64,000 nucleotides of DNA from Bacteroidales bacterium (GCA_030656615.1 JAUSOY010000013.1:36976-100975), one strand, 5' to 3'. Positions 41,274 through 52,168 are shown, counted from the stretch's first letter. The notes: generated by a model from the letters alone, not told the origin. Translations and numbers: made by a program.

Positions 41274-41858
41274 TTAGAAGGTATAATTCACCGATTTACC
41301 ATCAATGGTACCGCTTACTGTACCACCCGTTCCATTGGTATTAATAATGATGGTGATTTGGATATTGATGGTTTGGTCAAATGCGGGCCCAATAACCCTG
41401 ATTCCACCAGCATATTGCATACTGGAAGCTGTTCCGAACGTAGCACCTCCCGGGAGCAGAGTAAAGGTTCCGGTAAGTGATAAATAGGGCGCACCATTCA
41501 TGGTGTATTTTTTACCATCCACTAAAAATGCATAATCGTTGATGGTTTCGGTGAGCCCGAGAAGCATGATGCCTCCAAGCATGGCTCCTGTTTGGTCATC
41601 AATGGTCATGGAACCGGTAATGCTGCCCAGCACATGTATGCTTCCGCCTTCGGGACCGACTACCGTATTTTCCACCTGAATATTGATTGGGATAGTTGAT
41701 TTTTGAGCTAGTAGTTTCTGTGTGTTCCAGGACATGCCAGCTTTAAAAACTTCCGCAATGATGGCTTCATTGTTGGGGGTGGTTTCTGAATCGTCTTTAC
41801 CACAGCCGCTTATTACAAGGATAAGAATGGCACTTAAGAGGACAAGGATTTTTTTCAT
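41274..41858 (-). CDS. Hypothetical lipoprotein
   Basis: MKKILVLLSAILILVISGCGKDD lipobox; beta-rich body. Confidence 0.8.
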   Translation of the reverse strand: MKKILVLLSAILILVISGCGKDDSETTPNNEAIIAEVFKAGMSWNTQKLLAQKSTIPINIQVENTVVGPEGGSIHVLGSITGSMTIDDQTGAMLGGIMLLGLTETINDYAFLVDGKKYTMNGAPYLSLTGTFTLLPGGATFGTASSMQYAGGIRVIGPAFDQTINIQITIIINTNGTGGTVSGTIDGKSVNYTF

Positions 41859-42310
41859 GATTTAAATGTTGGTGATTAAGGTGCTGAGGCCGCACATTTG
41901 ATGATTGTTGATGATTGTTTTGTGGTTCGTTGGTGAAGGACAAAAATCCCGCACCGGAATTCTTGTTAATACCCTCCTGTATGTGAGTAGTAAGAACAAT
42001 TAGCAGATTGCTGAAGTCTTATGTTTTTAAGTTTTTCAATCGCTCAACAAAAAATAACCACAGGTTTTCAGACCTGTAGAAGAATTCCCTGGCAGTTAGG
42101 GATGTGGTTCAAAAATATCGCCGGCGAGTAGTATTAATCGACGGATCGACATTTAATTCTAAGGAATGTAAAGTTAAAATGTTTTATTATCGATTCTACA
42201 GAGGTATAAAAATAATTCACATCGGCGATGAATGCTATTGAATACCAAATGTTACAAAGATTTGGTATTATTCGATAAGGAAAGTTAAGAAGCTGATTGA
42301 TAATCAAATA

Positions 42311-42342
42311 AAAAACGCCGGACTATTGCAGCCCGGCGTTTT
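42311..42342 (-). terminator. Intrinsic terminator for the M3 peptidase gene
   Basis: AAAAACGCCGG...CCCGGCGTTTT just downstream of the stop at 42363 (minus strand). Confidence 0.85.
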
Positions 42343-42362
42343 CAGAATATTATCGGATTGTA

Positions 42363-44468
42363 TTATTTCAATCCGCGGCGTTTAAGCAAAGGATCGATGG
42401 AAGGAGCCTGACCACGGAATTTTTCGTACTGAACCATTCCTGCATCATCGCCACATTCGGCCAGGCAGTTTTTACGAAATTTGGCAGCCAGTTCAGGATT
42501 ATAAATATCACCACTCTGTTTGAAAGCGTCAAAAGCATCGGCATCCAAAACAGCAGCCCAAATATACACATAGTATCCGGCAGCATATCCACCACTGAAT
42601 ACGTGAGCAAAATAGGTAGAGCGATAGCGGGGGATAATTTCATCGATAAGACCGATTTTTGTCATCGCTGCTTTTTCAAATTCAAGGGTATTAATGTCTG
42701 TTGCTTCGGTCATTTTTTGATAATCAAGGTCAAGAATGGAAGCGGCCAGATATTCTACTGTTTCGAAGCCCTGGTTAAAGAGGCCTGATTTGGAAATTTT
42801 TTCGATAAGTGCTTCAGGAATTACTTCGCCTGTTTCATAATGTTTGGCATAATAGCGAAGCACTTCGGGTTCGCCGGCCCAGTTTTCCATGATTTGTGAA
42901 GGAAGTTCAACATAATCGCGGGGAACATTACCGGCTGTTCGGCTGTATTTTCCCTGAGTAAATAATCCGTGTAAGGCATGACCAAATTCATGAAAATTTG
43001 TGGTAACCTCATCCCAGTTCAGTAATGCGGGAGTATCGCCGTTAGGTGGGGTGAAGTTGCAAACGATAGAAACGACTGGGTCAACACGTTTTCCGTTTTC
43101 CCATCCGGCTTCGCGGAAAGAGGTACACCATGCTCCGCCACGTTTTTCAGCACGGGGATAAAAATCGAAATAAAGAATTCCCAAATGGCTGCCATCGGCT
43201 TCCTTCACTTCATAAACAATTACATCTTTCTGATATACAGGAAGATCTGTTTGTTTGGTGAAAGTAATACCGTAGAGTTTGTTAGCAACATAAAACATTC
43301 CATCATTCACCTGCTCAAGACTGAAATAAGGCTTCAGTTCGTTTTCGTCGATATCGTATTTTTCTTTGCGAACGATTTCTGAATAATACCACCAATCCCA
43401 TGAGGCCAGTTTAAAGTTTCCGCCATCACGATCGATAATGTTTTGCATTTCTTTTACTTCTGCTTTTGCTATGGGAAGTGCAGCATTCCAAAGTTTCATC
43501 AGGAATTCATCAACGGTAGCCGGGGTTTTAGCCATGTTAACGTCAATAACGTATGAAGCATAATTTTCGTAACCAAGAAGTTTTGCACGTTCTACACGCA
43601 GCTTGGTGATTTTTGCAACGATTTCTTTATTATCAAATTCGTTATCGTTGTTACCACGCATATAATATCCTTTGTATATTTTTTCGCGCAGTTCACGGTT
43701 ATTTGCATACTGAAGGAAGGGGATAAGGCTGGGTTTGTCGAGACCAAACATCCATTGACCTTCTTTACCAGCATTTTTAGCGGCTTCGGCAGCAGCATCA
43801 ATAACACTTTGGGGTAATCCATTGAGGTCAGCATTATTTTCAATGATGAGCTTGAAATTATTATTTTCAGCCAAAAGATTCTGACCAAATTTAAGGGTAA
43901 GCATCGATAGATCTTCGTTGAGTTTGCGAAGTTTGGTTTGATCGTCGGTATTGAGATTGGCACCCTGACGTTCAAAATCGCGGTAGTATTTTTCAATAAC
44001 ACGGATTTGTTGTTCATCCAGACCCAAATCGTTGCGTTTTTCGTAAATCGCCTTGATGCGGGCAAAAAGTTTTGGGTTCATCGAAATATCATCGCCGTGT
44101 TTCGACATCAGCGGGCTTAATTTTTCAGCCAGATTCTGTAGGAAATCATTGGTATGAGCCTCATTAACATTGAAGAAAACATTACTAACCTTACTCAGCA
44201 ACTTTCCGGATTTGTCAAAAGCGAGTATGGTATTTTCGAAGCTTGGTTCTTCGGTACCGTTGGCAATGGCATCCACTTCGGCCATGTGCTGTTTCATGCC
44301 TTCAATAAAGGCAGGCATATAATGCGAGGTATCGATTTTGTCGAAAGGAGGAACCTCAAAAGGGGTGGTATACTCCGTAAAGAATGGATTGTCCATTTTT
44401 GGTTGGGTTTTGCAGGCCGTAAAGAGCAAAATGCTCATGGCCATCAGGGGGATAAATTTGTAATTCAT
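42363..44468 (-). CDS. M3 family metallopeptidase (peptidyl-dipeptidase Dcp-like lipoprotein)
   Basis: TNFHEFGHALHGLFTQGKYSRTAGNVPRDYVELPSQIMENW (HEXXH-type motif of M3). Confidence 0.95.
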   Translation of the reverse strand: MNYKFIPLMAMSILLFTACKTQPKMDNPFFTEYTTPFEVPPFDKIDTSHYMPAFIEGMKQHMAEVDAIANGTEEPSFENTILAFDKSGKLLSKVSNVFFNVNEAHTNDFLQNLAEKLSPLMSKHGDDISMNPKLFARIKAIYEKRNDLGLDEQQIRVIEKYYRDFERQGANLNTDDQTKLRKLNEDLSMLTLKFGQNLLAENNNFKLIIENNADLNGLPQSVIDAAAEAAKNAGKEGQWMFGLDKPSLIPFLQYANNRELREKIYKGYYMRGNNDNEFDNKEIVAKITKLRVERAKLLGYENYASYVIDVNMAKTPATVDEFLMKLWNAALPIAKAEVKEMQNIIDRDGGNFKLASWDWWYYSEIVRKEKYDIDENELKPYFSLEQVNDGMFYVANKLYGITFTKQTDLPVYQKDVIVYEVKEADGSHLGILYFDFYPRAEKRGGAWCTSFREAGWENGKRVDPVVSIVCNFTPPNGDTPALLNWDEVTTNFHEFGHALHGLFTQGKYSRTAGNVPRDYVELPSQIMENWAGEPEVLRYYAKHYETGEVIPEALIEKISKSGLFNQGFETVEYLAASILDLDYQKMTEATDINTLEFEKAAMTKIGLIDEIIPRYRSTYFAHVFSGGYAAGYYVYIWAAVLDADAFDAFKQSGDIYNPELAAKFRKNCLAECGDDAGMVQYEKFRGQAPSIDPLLKRRGLK

Positions 44469-44520
44469 TCGTTTTGTTTTTGATTTTGTCAGCGAAAGTT
44501 TAGCTCACAAAGTTAGTGTT

Positions 44521-45450
44521 TTAGGTTTTTCCGGTAAGATGCTTTTGGAGGATATTTCGGGCGAAGGCTTCAGGAATGTAATTTTCGTGGATGGTACATA
44601 CTTCGGAGGCGCAATCCAAGGCCAATGGAATGATCTTTTTCCATTCGCTTTCACTGATTTCAATCGGTGATTTTTTGAGATATTGCAAGGCGGTCAGAAG
44701 TCCTGCATTAAAATTATCTCCCGCGCCAATAGTACTTTTTACTTCAACCGCGGGTGCAGCGAATGTCAGTTGACACTTCTTCGTAAACAAGGCGGCCCCC
44801 TCTTTTCCCATGGTATAAATCAGAATATCAACACCTTCATTTTTAAGATGGTTCCAGGTTTCTGTGGCAGTTTTCGTTTCAAAAATATTTAGAAAATCCT
44901 CGTCGGAGCCTTTTACAATGTCAGCATTACGCATATGATTAATGATGCGTGGTTTGAGATCAGACAGATCTTTCAAATGAGGCGTGCGAAAATTCGGATC
45001 ATAAACAAGGCAGGCTTTCATGCTTTTTGCATAATCGCGGATGCGTTTAACTTCGTCATACTGACGGTCTTCGATGGCAAAAAATGACCCAAAAAGCAGA
45101 AAATCATTGGATGTAAAGTCAGGAAGCTTGTGGCTGGCAGGCTCTAAAGGTGGAATTCTATAAAAAGAATACGACGGACGGGCATATTCATCAAGATGCG
45201 CCAGAGCCAGATGTGTTTTCTCGTGCTTATATTGCGTAAGAAAATTTGTGGACACTGCATTTTGATGAAGAAATTGGATAATTTGTTGTCCGGCATTATC
45301 ATTGCCCACCTCAGAAATAAACTCAACACCAAGCCCGAGCCTTGACAAACTAACAGAAGCATTAAGCATGGAGCCTCCTGCAGTGGAATGAGTTTCTCCT
45401 GAACTTCCGATGATAATATCCAGTACCGTCTCACCCAATGTATAAACCAT
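44521..45450 (-). CDS. PfkB family carbohydrate kinase (fructokinase-like)
   Basis: GGSMLNASVSLSRLG; STIGAGDNFNAGLLTAL. Confidence 0.93.
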   Translation of the reverse strand: MVYTLGETVLDIIIGSSGETHSTAGGSMLNASVSLSRLGLGVEFISEVGNDNAGQQIIQFLHQNAVSTNFLTQYKHEKTHLALAHLDEYARPSYSFYRIPPLEPASHKLPDFTSNDFLLFGSFFAIEDRQYDEVKRIRDYAKSMKACLVYDPNFRTPHLKDLSDLKPRIINHMRNADIVKGSDEDFLNIFETKTATETWNHLKNEGVDILIYTMGKEGAALFTKKCQLTFAAPAVEVKSTIGAGDNFNAGLLTALQYLKKSPIEISESEWKKIIPLALDCASEVCTIHENYIPEAFARNILQKHLTGKT

Positions 45451-45541
45451 AGAATGTTTTTAGCAAAGGTAAGCAGCTTTCTGAATCTTTAGGCCTGTGG
45501 CGATAGAAGCTTTTGAGGGTCAGTAAATAAACTAACGTCGT

Positions 45542-47002
45542 CTATAGCCACCTCCACAAGATGATACATATAAAAAACACTAAAAAATAGGGCAAGCTTA
45601 TCCATAACCAGGCATTACCGGTGGCTTGAGGGCTCAGGCGTTTCATCACCCGTTTTATCACCTTCAGGCTCAATAAAAATCCGGCCATCAAAACCATGGT
45701 TAATACAATACTAATTAACAAATCAGTCCAGGCAGGCAGGGGACTTAGTACAATATCCTTTTGAAGAAGAAGCTGAGTGGTCACTTTGCCGGTATAATCA
45801 ACAGAGAGGTGCTCGAAATAGGGAATCCTTGAAACGGCCTTGAGGATGGATTTACACACATGAGCCGCTGCCACCAGTGGAATAAACGCTAAGCCAAAAT
45901 ATCTTAAATAGTGATTCAAGCTGATTCTTGTCTTTCCCATTCGCAGAATCAGGTAGGGAAAAAACCAGAATATCGCCGGAAGAAAAAAGAATAAATACAA
46001 AGATTGTATTATACTACTCATAATTGCACTTTTAATTCCCAAACTATTGCTCACAAAATCAGGAATAAACAATAACAGAGCTTTAGCTGCTTTAAATTCA
46101 GACAGAATCTCATAGATAACAAAACCACTGACGATAAAAAGAAAAAACCATTCGGCCATATGGAGTATTTGTCCTTTATACAAGCCATCGGCGAAACCCA
46201 CTTTTACGAATCCGGGATTCGGTCGTTCAGCGTGGGTTTCCGATTGGTGTTCTTTACAACTTTTCAAGCAGCCGGCACACAGAATACATTCAGAATTATC
46301 ACTAATTTTAGGCGGATAAAGGTCAACACCACAACTCTTTACATTCATTGCATAATGGTAATCTTTGCTGATGCATGATTTATCGATGCAGCTTTCGCAA
46401 ACCGATGCATTTTTCACCCTCCAGCCCCAGGGAGCAATTCGGGCATAAACTCCAAGCAGGTAACCAACCGGACAAACGTATGCGCAAAATGTATTTTTCT
46501 CAAATAAAAATCCAATGATGATCGCACTGAGCATAATCGCTGATAAGTATGCCGCCATATAGGCCGGATTACGGTGTATCGCAAAGATATTTAAGCCTAT
46601 AATAAGAATTATTAGATAGAATATGGAAATAGCCCAGCCCGAAAGAAGCCATTGAGGGCGCCTTAACCGGAGACCGTTTTTCGAAAAAAAGCTGGTTATG
46701 AGTTCAGCAGGGCAAACCATACACCAAATTCTACCAAAGACTATCGCTGAAAGAATTATTAAAGGCCACCAATACGACCAAACAAGTAAATTGGCCAAAT
46801 TAGTATTTCTAAGTTCTTTTAGAATAGCTGCATCGGTTGAATGCGCCATAAAACCAATCACCATCAAACCAATAAAAACAGGAAGCATCACTAATTTCAG
46901 CACAATGGGAAGAGATTTTTTTTGCAGTAATTTGTTAATCATACAGATGGTATTACAGTAATTTTTAGGTGATAAAAAAAATAACCAAGTTGTTTGAAGC
47001 AT
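45542..47002 (-). CDS. Membrane 4Fe-4S binding protein (NosR/NapH-like)
   Basis: GRIWCMVCPAEL, CAYVCPVGYLLG, CESCIDKSC, CILCAGCLKSC; multiple TM segments. Confidence 0.85.
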   Translation of the reverse strand: MLQTTWLFFLSPKNYCNTICMINKLLQKKSLPIVLKLVMLPVFIGLMVIGFMAHSTDAAILKELRNTNLANLLVWSYWWPLIILSAIVFGRIWCMVCPAELITSFFSKNGLRLRRPQWLLSGWAISIFYLIILIIGLNIFAIHRNPAYMAAYLSAIMLSAIIIGFLFEKNTFCAYVCPVGYLLGVYARIAPWGWRVKNASVCESCIDKSCISKDYHYAMNVKSCGVDLYPPKISDNSECILCAGCLKSCKEHQSETHAERPNPGFVKVGFADGLYKGQILHMAEWFFLFIVSGFVIYEILSEFKAAKALLLFIPDFVSNSLGIKSAIMSSIIQSLYLFFFLPAIFWFFPYLILRMGKTRISLNHYLRYFGLAFIPLVAAAHVCKSILKAVSRIPYFEHLSVDYTGKVTTQLLLQKDIVLSPLPAWTDLLISIVLTMVLMAGFLLSLKVIKRVMKRLSPQATGNAWLWISLPYFLVFFICIILWRWL

Positions 47003-47211
47003 TGGTCAAATTGTTTAAGACCCTCGCCAGCATAAGTCAATAGTAGAAAGCAAATATATTGCGTTCTTCAATAATGGCCTATACCGATTTAACTATCCAT
47101 ATCGGAAAATGGTCAGTTTTATTACGGAATTGTAGTAAAAGTTCATATGGTTTTAACACGACTTCGCTCAGGTATTGTACTTTTGCAGACTCAATTAAAT
47201 AATAATCATAA

Positions 47212-48669
47212 ATGAAGCTTTCTATCTCCATTCATCGAATTATAGGGTTTATCATTTATTTCAGTTTTTCCATCTTACTCGTATCGGCCCAAAATAATAC
47301 GCCTAAATATGTTTTCTTGTTTATTGGTGATGGCATGGGATTAGCACAAGTTCATACGACGGAAGTGTTTATGGAATCTATGAAGGGTAAAATTGGAGAT
47401 AAAAAACTCCGCATGAACACCTTTCCAGTTCAGTCGCTTATGACCACATACGCGTTAAATCGCAATATTACAGGCTCGGCTGCTGCCGGAACAGCCATTG
47501 CCAGTGGTTTTAAAACCAGCATTAATACCATTGGAATGGATTCAGCAAAAAAGAAACCATTAATATCCATTGCTGAAATGGCTCATCAAAAAGGAATGAA
47601 GGTGGGCATTATTTCAACAGTCAGTTTGAACCATGCCACGCCGGCTGCCTTTTATGCCCATCAGCCCGAGAGGGATTTGTATTACGAAATTGCCTCGGAA
47701 ATTCCGGCTTCGGGGTTCGAGTTTTTTGGTGGAGGTGGCCTCTATCAGCCAAAGGGAAAAAACAAGGACTTACCAGATGTTTTTGAAAGTCTCAAAGCCT
47801 CGGGATATTCCCTGTTGACCGGAAAAAGAGAACTAAAAAATCTGAAACCAACCAACGGTAAAGTATTTGTAATGAATACCCGCCTTGGCAAAGGAGCTGA
47901 AATGCCCTACACCATCGACCGCGACACCTGCATTGATTTTAGTCTTGCTGATATTACCTCAAAAGCCATAGAATACCTGAATAATCCAAAAGGGTTTTTT
48001 ATGATGATTGAAGGCGGAATGATAGATTGGGCCGGACATTCAAACGATGCAGCAACCATTATTCATGAAGTAATGGACTTGGATAATGCTGTTGATGTTG
48101 CCTACCGCTTTTACCTGAAACATCCACGAGAAACCTTAATTATTGTAACTGCCGATCACGAAACCGGAGGATTGGCTTTAGGATGGGCCGGGAAAAAATA
48201 TGCTCTCAACCTCAACCTTCTGGCTACTCAAAAGGCATCTCATTATGAACTGGAAAATGCTTTTAAAGCCTATTATTCTGAATATTGTAAGAAGGGATGC
48301 AGCTATGATGATGTTTTAAAACATTTTTATCCGGTGCTCGGACTTCATCCGGATAGTCTGAATGAGGCTGAAAAGGATATGATTTGGACTGCCTTCAAAG
48401 CATCAATTTACAAATCCATGCCGTATGCCGATAAAAAACTGAACGATGCAATATGGGGAAGTAACGATCCATTGAGTAATACTGCCATAAAAATTCTGAA
48501 TCAAAAAGCAGGTATAGGCTGGACCAGTTGGTCGCATACCGGAACTCCGGTGCCATTGATGGCTATTGGAGCAGGAAGTCATTTATTTGACGCATATCTT
48601 GATAATACGGATATTGTACGCCATCTCAGACAATTATGGAAGATGAATTCCTCAAAGGGAAACAAATAA
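47212..48669 (+). CDS. Alkaline phosphatase
   Basis: VFLFIGDGMGLAQ; ITGSAAAGTAIASGFKT (catalytic Ser); IEGGMIDWAGHSNDA; TADHETGG. Confidence 0.95.
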   Translation: MKLSISIHRIIGFIIYFSFSILLVSAQNNTPKYVFLFIGDGMGLAQVHTTEVFMESMKGKIGDKKLRMNTFPVQSLMTTYALNRNITGSAAAGTAIASGFKTSINTIGMDSAKKKPLISIAEMAHQKGMKVGIISTVSLNHATPAAFYAHQPERDLYYEIASEIPASGFEFFGGGGLYQPKGKNKDLPDVFESLKASGYSLLTGKRELKNLKPTNGKVFVMNTRLGKGAEMPYTIDRDTCIDFSLADITSKAIEYLNNPKGFFMMIEGGMIDWAGHSNDAATIIHEVMDLDNAVDVAYRFYLKHPRETLIIVTADHETGGLALGWAGKKYALNLNLLATQKASHYELENAFKAYYSEYCKKGCSYDDVLKHFYPVLGLHPDSLNEAEKDMIWTAFKASIYKSMPYADKKLNDAIWGSNDPLSNTAIKILNQKAGIGWTSWSHTGTPVPLMAIGAGSHLFDAYLDNTDIVRHLRQLWKMNSSKGNK

Positions 48670-48679
48670 AAATTGAATC

Positions 48680-48913
48680 ATGGAAAAAGGCGAAAAACCA
48701 CTGATGCTCACCCTCGACGAAGCCCGGGTGATTTATTTATCAACCAAGAAAATGGGCGAAATTCTTGAAAAGGACATTTTACGTAAAAAAGGCAATGAAG
48801 CATATGATATGCAGGAGGATATGGATAACCTGAAAACCATCCATCAACTCACGAATAAAATGGGCCTGTATATCAATGAATTTTTAATCAATATTGGCGG
48901 AAAAGAGCAGTAA
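48680..48913 (+). CDS. Small hypothetical protein
   Basis: 77 aa ORF 10 bp after the phosphatase stop, same strand. Confidence 0.6.
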   Translation: MEKGEKPLMLTLDEARVIYLSTKKMGEILEKDILRKKGNEAYDMQEDMDNLKTIHQLTNKMGLYINEFLINIGGKEQ

Positions 48914-48917
48914 ACGA

Positions 48918-50519
48918 TTAAAATCCATTCAGATTCATATAAACCGTCGGTAAAAGGAGTAAGAATCCGAGGATAAATAGTCCGAGGATAAAAGGAAAAA
49001 TCCATTTTACCCATTTGCTGTATGGAATTCGGGCGATTCCTAAGACACCAATCAAAACACCCGAAGTTGGTGTTATCATATTCGTGAATCCATCGCCAAA
49101 TTGAAAGGCCATTACAGTAGCCTGACGCGATAGCCCCACCAAATCGCTGAACTGCGACATAATAGGCATGGTTAAAGCCGCCTTGGCCGAACCGGAAGGA
49201 ATGATGATGTTGATACCGGTCTGCAAGGCATACATAATTCCGATGGTGCCCGTTTTACCCGTTTCCTCCATACCTGAACTGGCATAATACAATAAGGTAT
49301 CAATGACACCACCGTTTTTGAGTACAATAATAATTCCTCCTGCTAGTCCAACAACCATGGCTGCCGGTAAAATATCGTTTACACCGGCAAGAAAGCTTTT
49401 GGTAATGGCATTAGGCGAATATCCCATAGAAATCCCCGAAGCCAATCCCATCACAAAAAATAAAGTGGCAATTTCCATCACATACCAACCGTATCCCATG
49501 ACACCGGTTATCAGGTAAAAAATGGTGAACATCAATAAGTTAAGAATAAAAAACTGTACTCCTTTTCTCAAGGCAAAAAAGCCGGAGATTAAAAACAAAG
49601 CGGCCAGTATTGGCAAGGCCGGGACGCTGGATGTACTGTTTCCGATGCTGAGGCTTGATATGGGGTAAATAACAGCATATGCCATAAGTGCGGCCGAAAG
49701 AAGTCCCCAGGTAATCCATGCTGAAAGAGGAGCCTTTGTATTTATTTCATGACTTTCATCGCTGCCTGCTTTTCTCCAGTATTTATCTTCCTCATAAACA
49801 CTGCTGACTTTTGGATTTTTCTTTACCTTGTTGGCATACCAAAGCACAAAGGCAATGCCGGTGATGGTGATAACTACCCAGCAAAATAAACGGTATTCGA
49901 TGCCCGAAAACAAGGGCAAATTACTTATTCCCTGAGCAATGCCTATGGTAAATGGATTAAGCAAAGCACCCGCAAAACCGATGTGGGCACCTACGTAACA
50001 CATAGCCACTCCAACGATGGAATCGTAACCCATACGAATGGCAAGCGGAATGAAAACGATGGTGAAAGCGATGGTTTCTTCGCTCATGCCAAAAATTGCC
50101 CCGAACAGACTGAAAACGATCATAATCAGGGCAATGATGATATTTTCTATACCAAGGAATTTTAGAAACCTCCAGTGTTCGATGCGTTTGGTCCATCGTA
50201 AAAAAGAAAGGATTCCGGTATCAATGGCCTTACTTTCGTTCATAATCCAGAAAGCACCACCGATTAAAAGAATGAAAACGATGATATCGGCCTTATCTAC
50301 AAAACCATCAAAAATGGCTGAAAAAACCTGCCAGGTCTGAGGATGACTTTCGCCAAACTGAAAGGATTGATTTTTTATCACTTCCCGTTCAATTCCGTTG
50401 ACCTCCACTTTATGCCGCTCAAAACTCCCACCGGGAACCAGCCAGGTTACAATGGCTGCAACTACAATAATGTAAAAAACAATGACGTAGGTATGGGGAA
50501 TTTTCCGTGATTTAGCCAT
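48918..50519 (-). CDS. YfcC-family / C4-dicarboxylate-type transporter
   Basis: HTYVIVFYIIVVAAIVTWLVPGGSFER; INIIIPSGSAKAALTMPIMSQFSDLVGLSRQ; MITPTSGVLIGVLG. Confidence 0.9.
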   Translation of the reverse strand: MAKSRKIPHTYVIVFYIIVVAAIVTWLVPGGSFERHKVEVNGIEREVIKNQSFQFGESHPQTWQVFSAIFDGFVDKADIIVFILLIGGAFWIMNESKAIDTGILSFLRWTKRIEHWRFLKFLGIENIIIALIMIVFSLFGAIFGMSEETIAFTIVFIPLAIRMGYDSIVGVAMCYVGAHIGFAGALLNPFTIGIAQGISNLPLFSGIEYRLFCWVVITITGIAFVLWYANKVKKNPKVSSVYEEDKYWRKAGSDESHEINTKAPLSAWITWGLLSAALMAYAVIYPISSLSIGNSTSSVPALPILAALFLISGFFALRKGVQFFILNLLMFTIFYLITGVMGYGWYVMEIATLFFVMGLASGISMGYSPNAITKSFLAGVNDILPAAMVVGLAGGIIIVLKNGGVIDTLLYYASSGMEETGKTGTIGIMYALQTGINIIIPSGSAKAALTMPIMSQFSDLVGLSRQATVMAFQFGDGFTNMITPTSGVLIGVLGIARIPYSKWVKWIFPFILGLFILGFLLLLPTVYMNLNGF

Positions 50520-50688
50520 GATGTACTCGCTTTCGTGTTTAGGGCAAAAATACGGAAAAAAGGATGGTTACAATTCGCTGCTGGAATTCTAATTCTGCCT
50601 CGGGGTGGGTATTAATAACTGAGATAGGTTCCATAAATCTATTGGTAATATTCTACCAAATACCGCTTACATACAAGATAGTCCAATT

Positions 50689-51294
50689 TTATTTGTCATA
50701 TACATAATGACCAATTATTTTAAAACTGAATAAACAGTCTTCCAAAACCTGGCCTGCTCCGATGTTGTGAACGATTAAATGTCTTTTTCCGTCCAGAGAT
50801 TTTTTCTTTACGACTATTCCAATATGAGTTACGTCGCCGCCCAGATTCCAACAAAGGATATCACCAGGTTTGTAGTCATTAGGGTCTTGCGATATTTTCT
50901 TTACCGTTCCGTATCGGGTAAAAAAGGTCATTAAATTTGGTACCCGCCTGTGGTCAATATTTTTGTCCGGAGATGAAAGTCCCCATTTTTTTGGATACTT
51001 TTTAAAATTAACCTTCATGTCTTCATGAACTTCTTTTTGCAGGTCGATTCCCAGTTTTCTGTATGCCCGTATTATAACATCAGTGCAAACCCCTTTGCCT
51101 TTCGGTACGTCGCCATTTGGGTAGTTTATTCTAAAATATGAAGGATCGTATTTGACCTTTTGTTTTATCAAAACGAGCGTAGAGTCTGCTAGTCGATCAT
51201 GGAAATTAGTCTGGCCATTAACTGAACAGATTGTTAGAAAGAAAATAATAATTCCGACTAGTGTCTTTGTCATTGTATGAGTGCTAACAGCCAT
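50689..51294 (-). CDS. DUF1287 domain protein (likely true start 51273, MTKTLVG...)
   Basis: Signal peptide; GVCTDVIIRAYRKLGIDLQ...DYKPGDILCWNLGGDVTHIGIV. Confidence 0.85.
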   Translation of the reverse strand: MAVSTHTMTKTLVGIIIFFLTICSVNGQTNFHDRLADSTLVLIKQKVKYDPSYFRINYPNGDVPKGKGVCTDVIIRAYRKLGIDLQKEVHEDMKVNFKKYPKKWGLSSPDKNIDHRRVPNLMTFFTRYGTVKKISQDPNDYKPGDILCWNLGGDVTHIGIVVKKKSLDGKRHLIVHNIGAGQVLEDCLFSFKIIGHYVYDK

Positions 51295-51332
51295 CTTCTT
51301 ATAGCCTTTCTATAAAATTGCTGTCATCAAAA

Positions 51333-52168
51333 TTAATTTTTCTTTTTAGGATTTTTCAATAGTTTTTTCTCTTCACCATCAAGTTTCCGTTGTTGTTTCT
51401 TTACATCTTCAGCCGCTGGAAGGTTTTCTGGCAGGATTCCTCTTTGTGTAAGCATATTTCTAACGGCAAGGTTATTGTCGATATGTTCTTTTTCGATTTT
51501 AGTATGACCTTTTAAATCCTTATTTTGAACATTCAGCCCGGTCATTTCGGCAGCTAAATCTTTGGCTTTAATACTGATTGTTGGAAGAAAATCTGCAAGA
51601 GGTCTACTATCAGGCACACCCATTTTACGTTTAAGCATTTGAGTGTTTAACCTGAATAATGCCTGATCACCTTTACTTCGAATTACTGCAAATCCTTGGC
51701 TATCAACACCACGTTCATAAAGAATACCCGAAAGTTGTTTTTCTGTCTGGCTTAATTTCTCACGCGCTTTCACCCGTTCATAGGCCAAAATACGCTGTTC
51801 AACCATTTCAGCTCTACGGGTTTGTACGGCAAAATAGTTTTGAGCAAAGGCAATTTGCTCTTTCCTACTATCTCCATTTTGAGCGATTAAATAACAGGCG
51901 TATCGAGTTAAAGCAATATCATCTACTGGTCTTTCGGTCTTTGAACCTATCTCAACCATCTTCCTGATGTCAGGAAAATGGTTTTCTAATAATTCTCCTG
52001 CATTTGTACATGCATCCTTTGCTTTTTGGATAACTTTTTCAAAGTTCTCCCATTTGCTATATCCCAATAAGTCTTGTAATTCTCGGGTACTCCAGCATTC
52101 AACGCCTTCAAACGCTATGCAGCGGATTCAAATTGGAAGAATAGATGTTTTATTTCATCCGATTTCAT
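51333..52168 (-). pseudogene. DinD-like (DNA-damage-inducible protein D) gene with an apparent single-base frameshift near 52115; downstream ORF 51333..52067
   Basis: Reading minus strand: ATG at 52168 gives MKSDEIKHLFFQFESAA then TAG (52117-52115). In the adjacent frame IAFEGVECWSTRELQDLLGYSKWENFEKVIQKAK runs straight into ORF 51333..52067. Confidence 0.8.

Noticed and set aside
41859-42310. Long intergenic region upstream of the lipoprotein gene at 41858 as a possible ncRNA
   Set aside because: Only short direct repeats (ATGATTGTTGATGATTGTT) and AT-rich sequence were seen; no conserved structure could be supported.
49957-50340. ORFs overlapping the YfcC transporter on both strands
   Set aside because: Low-complexity shadow ORFs of a clear membrane-protein gene.
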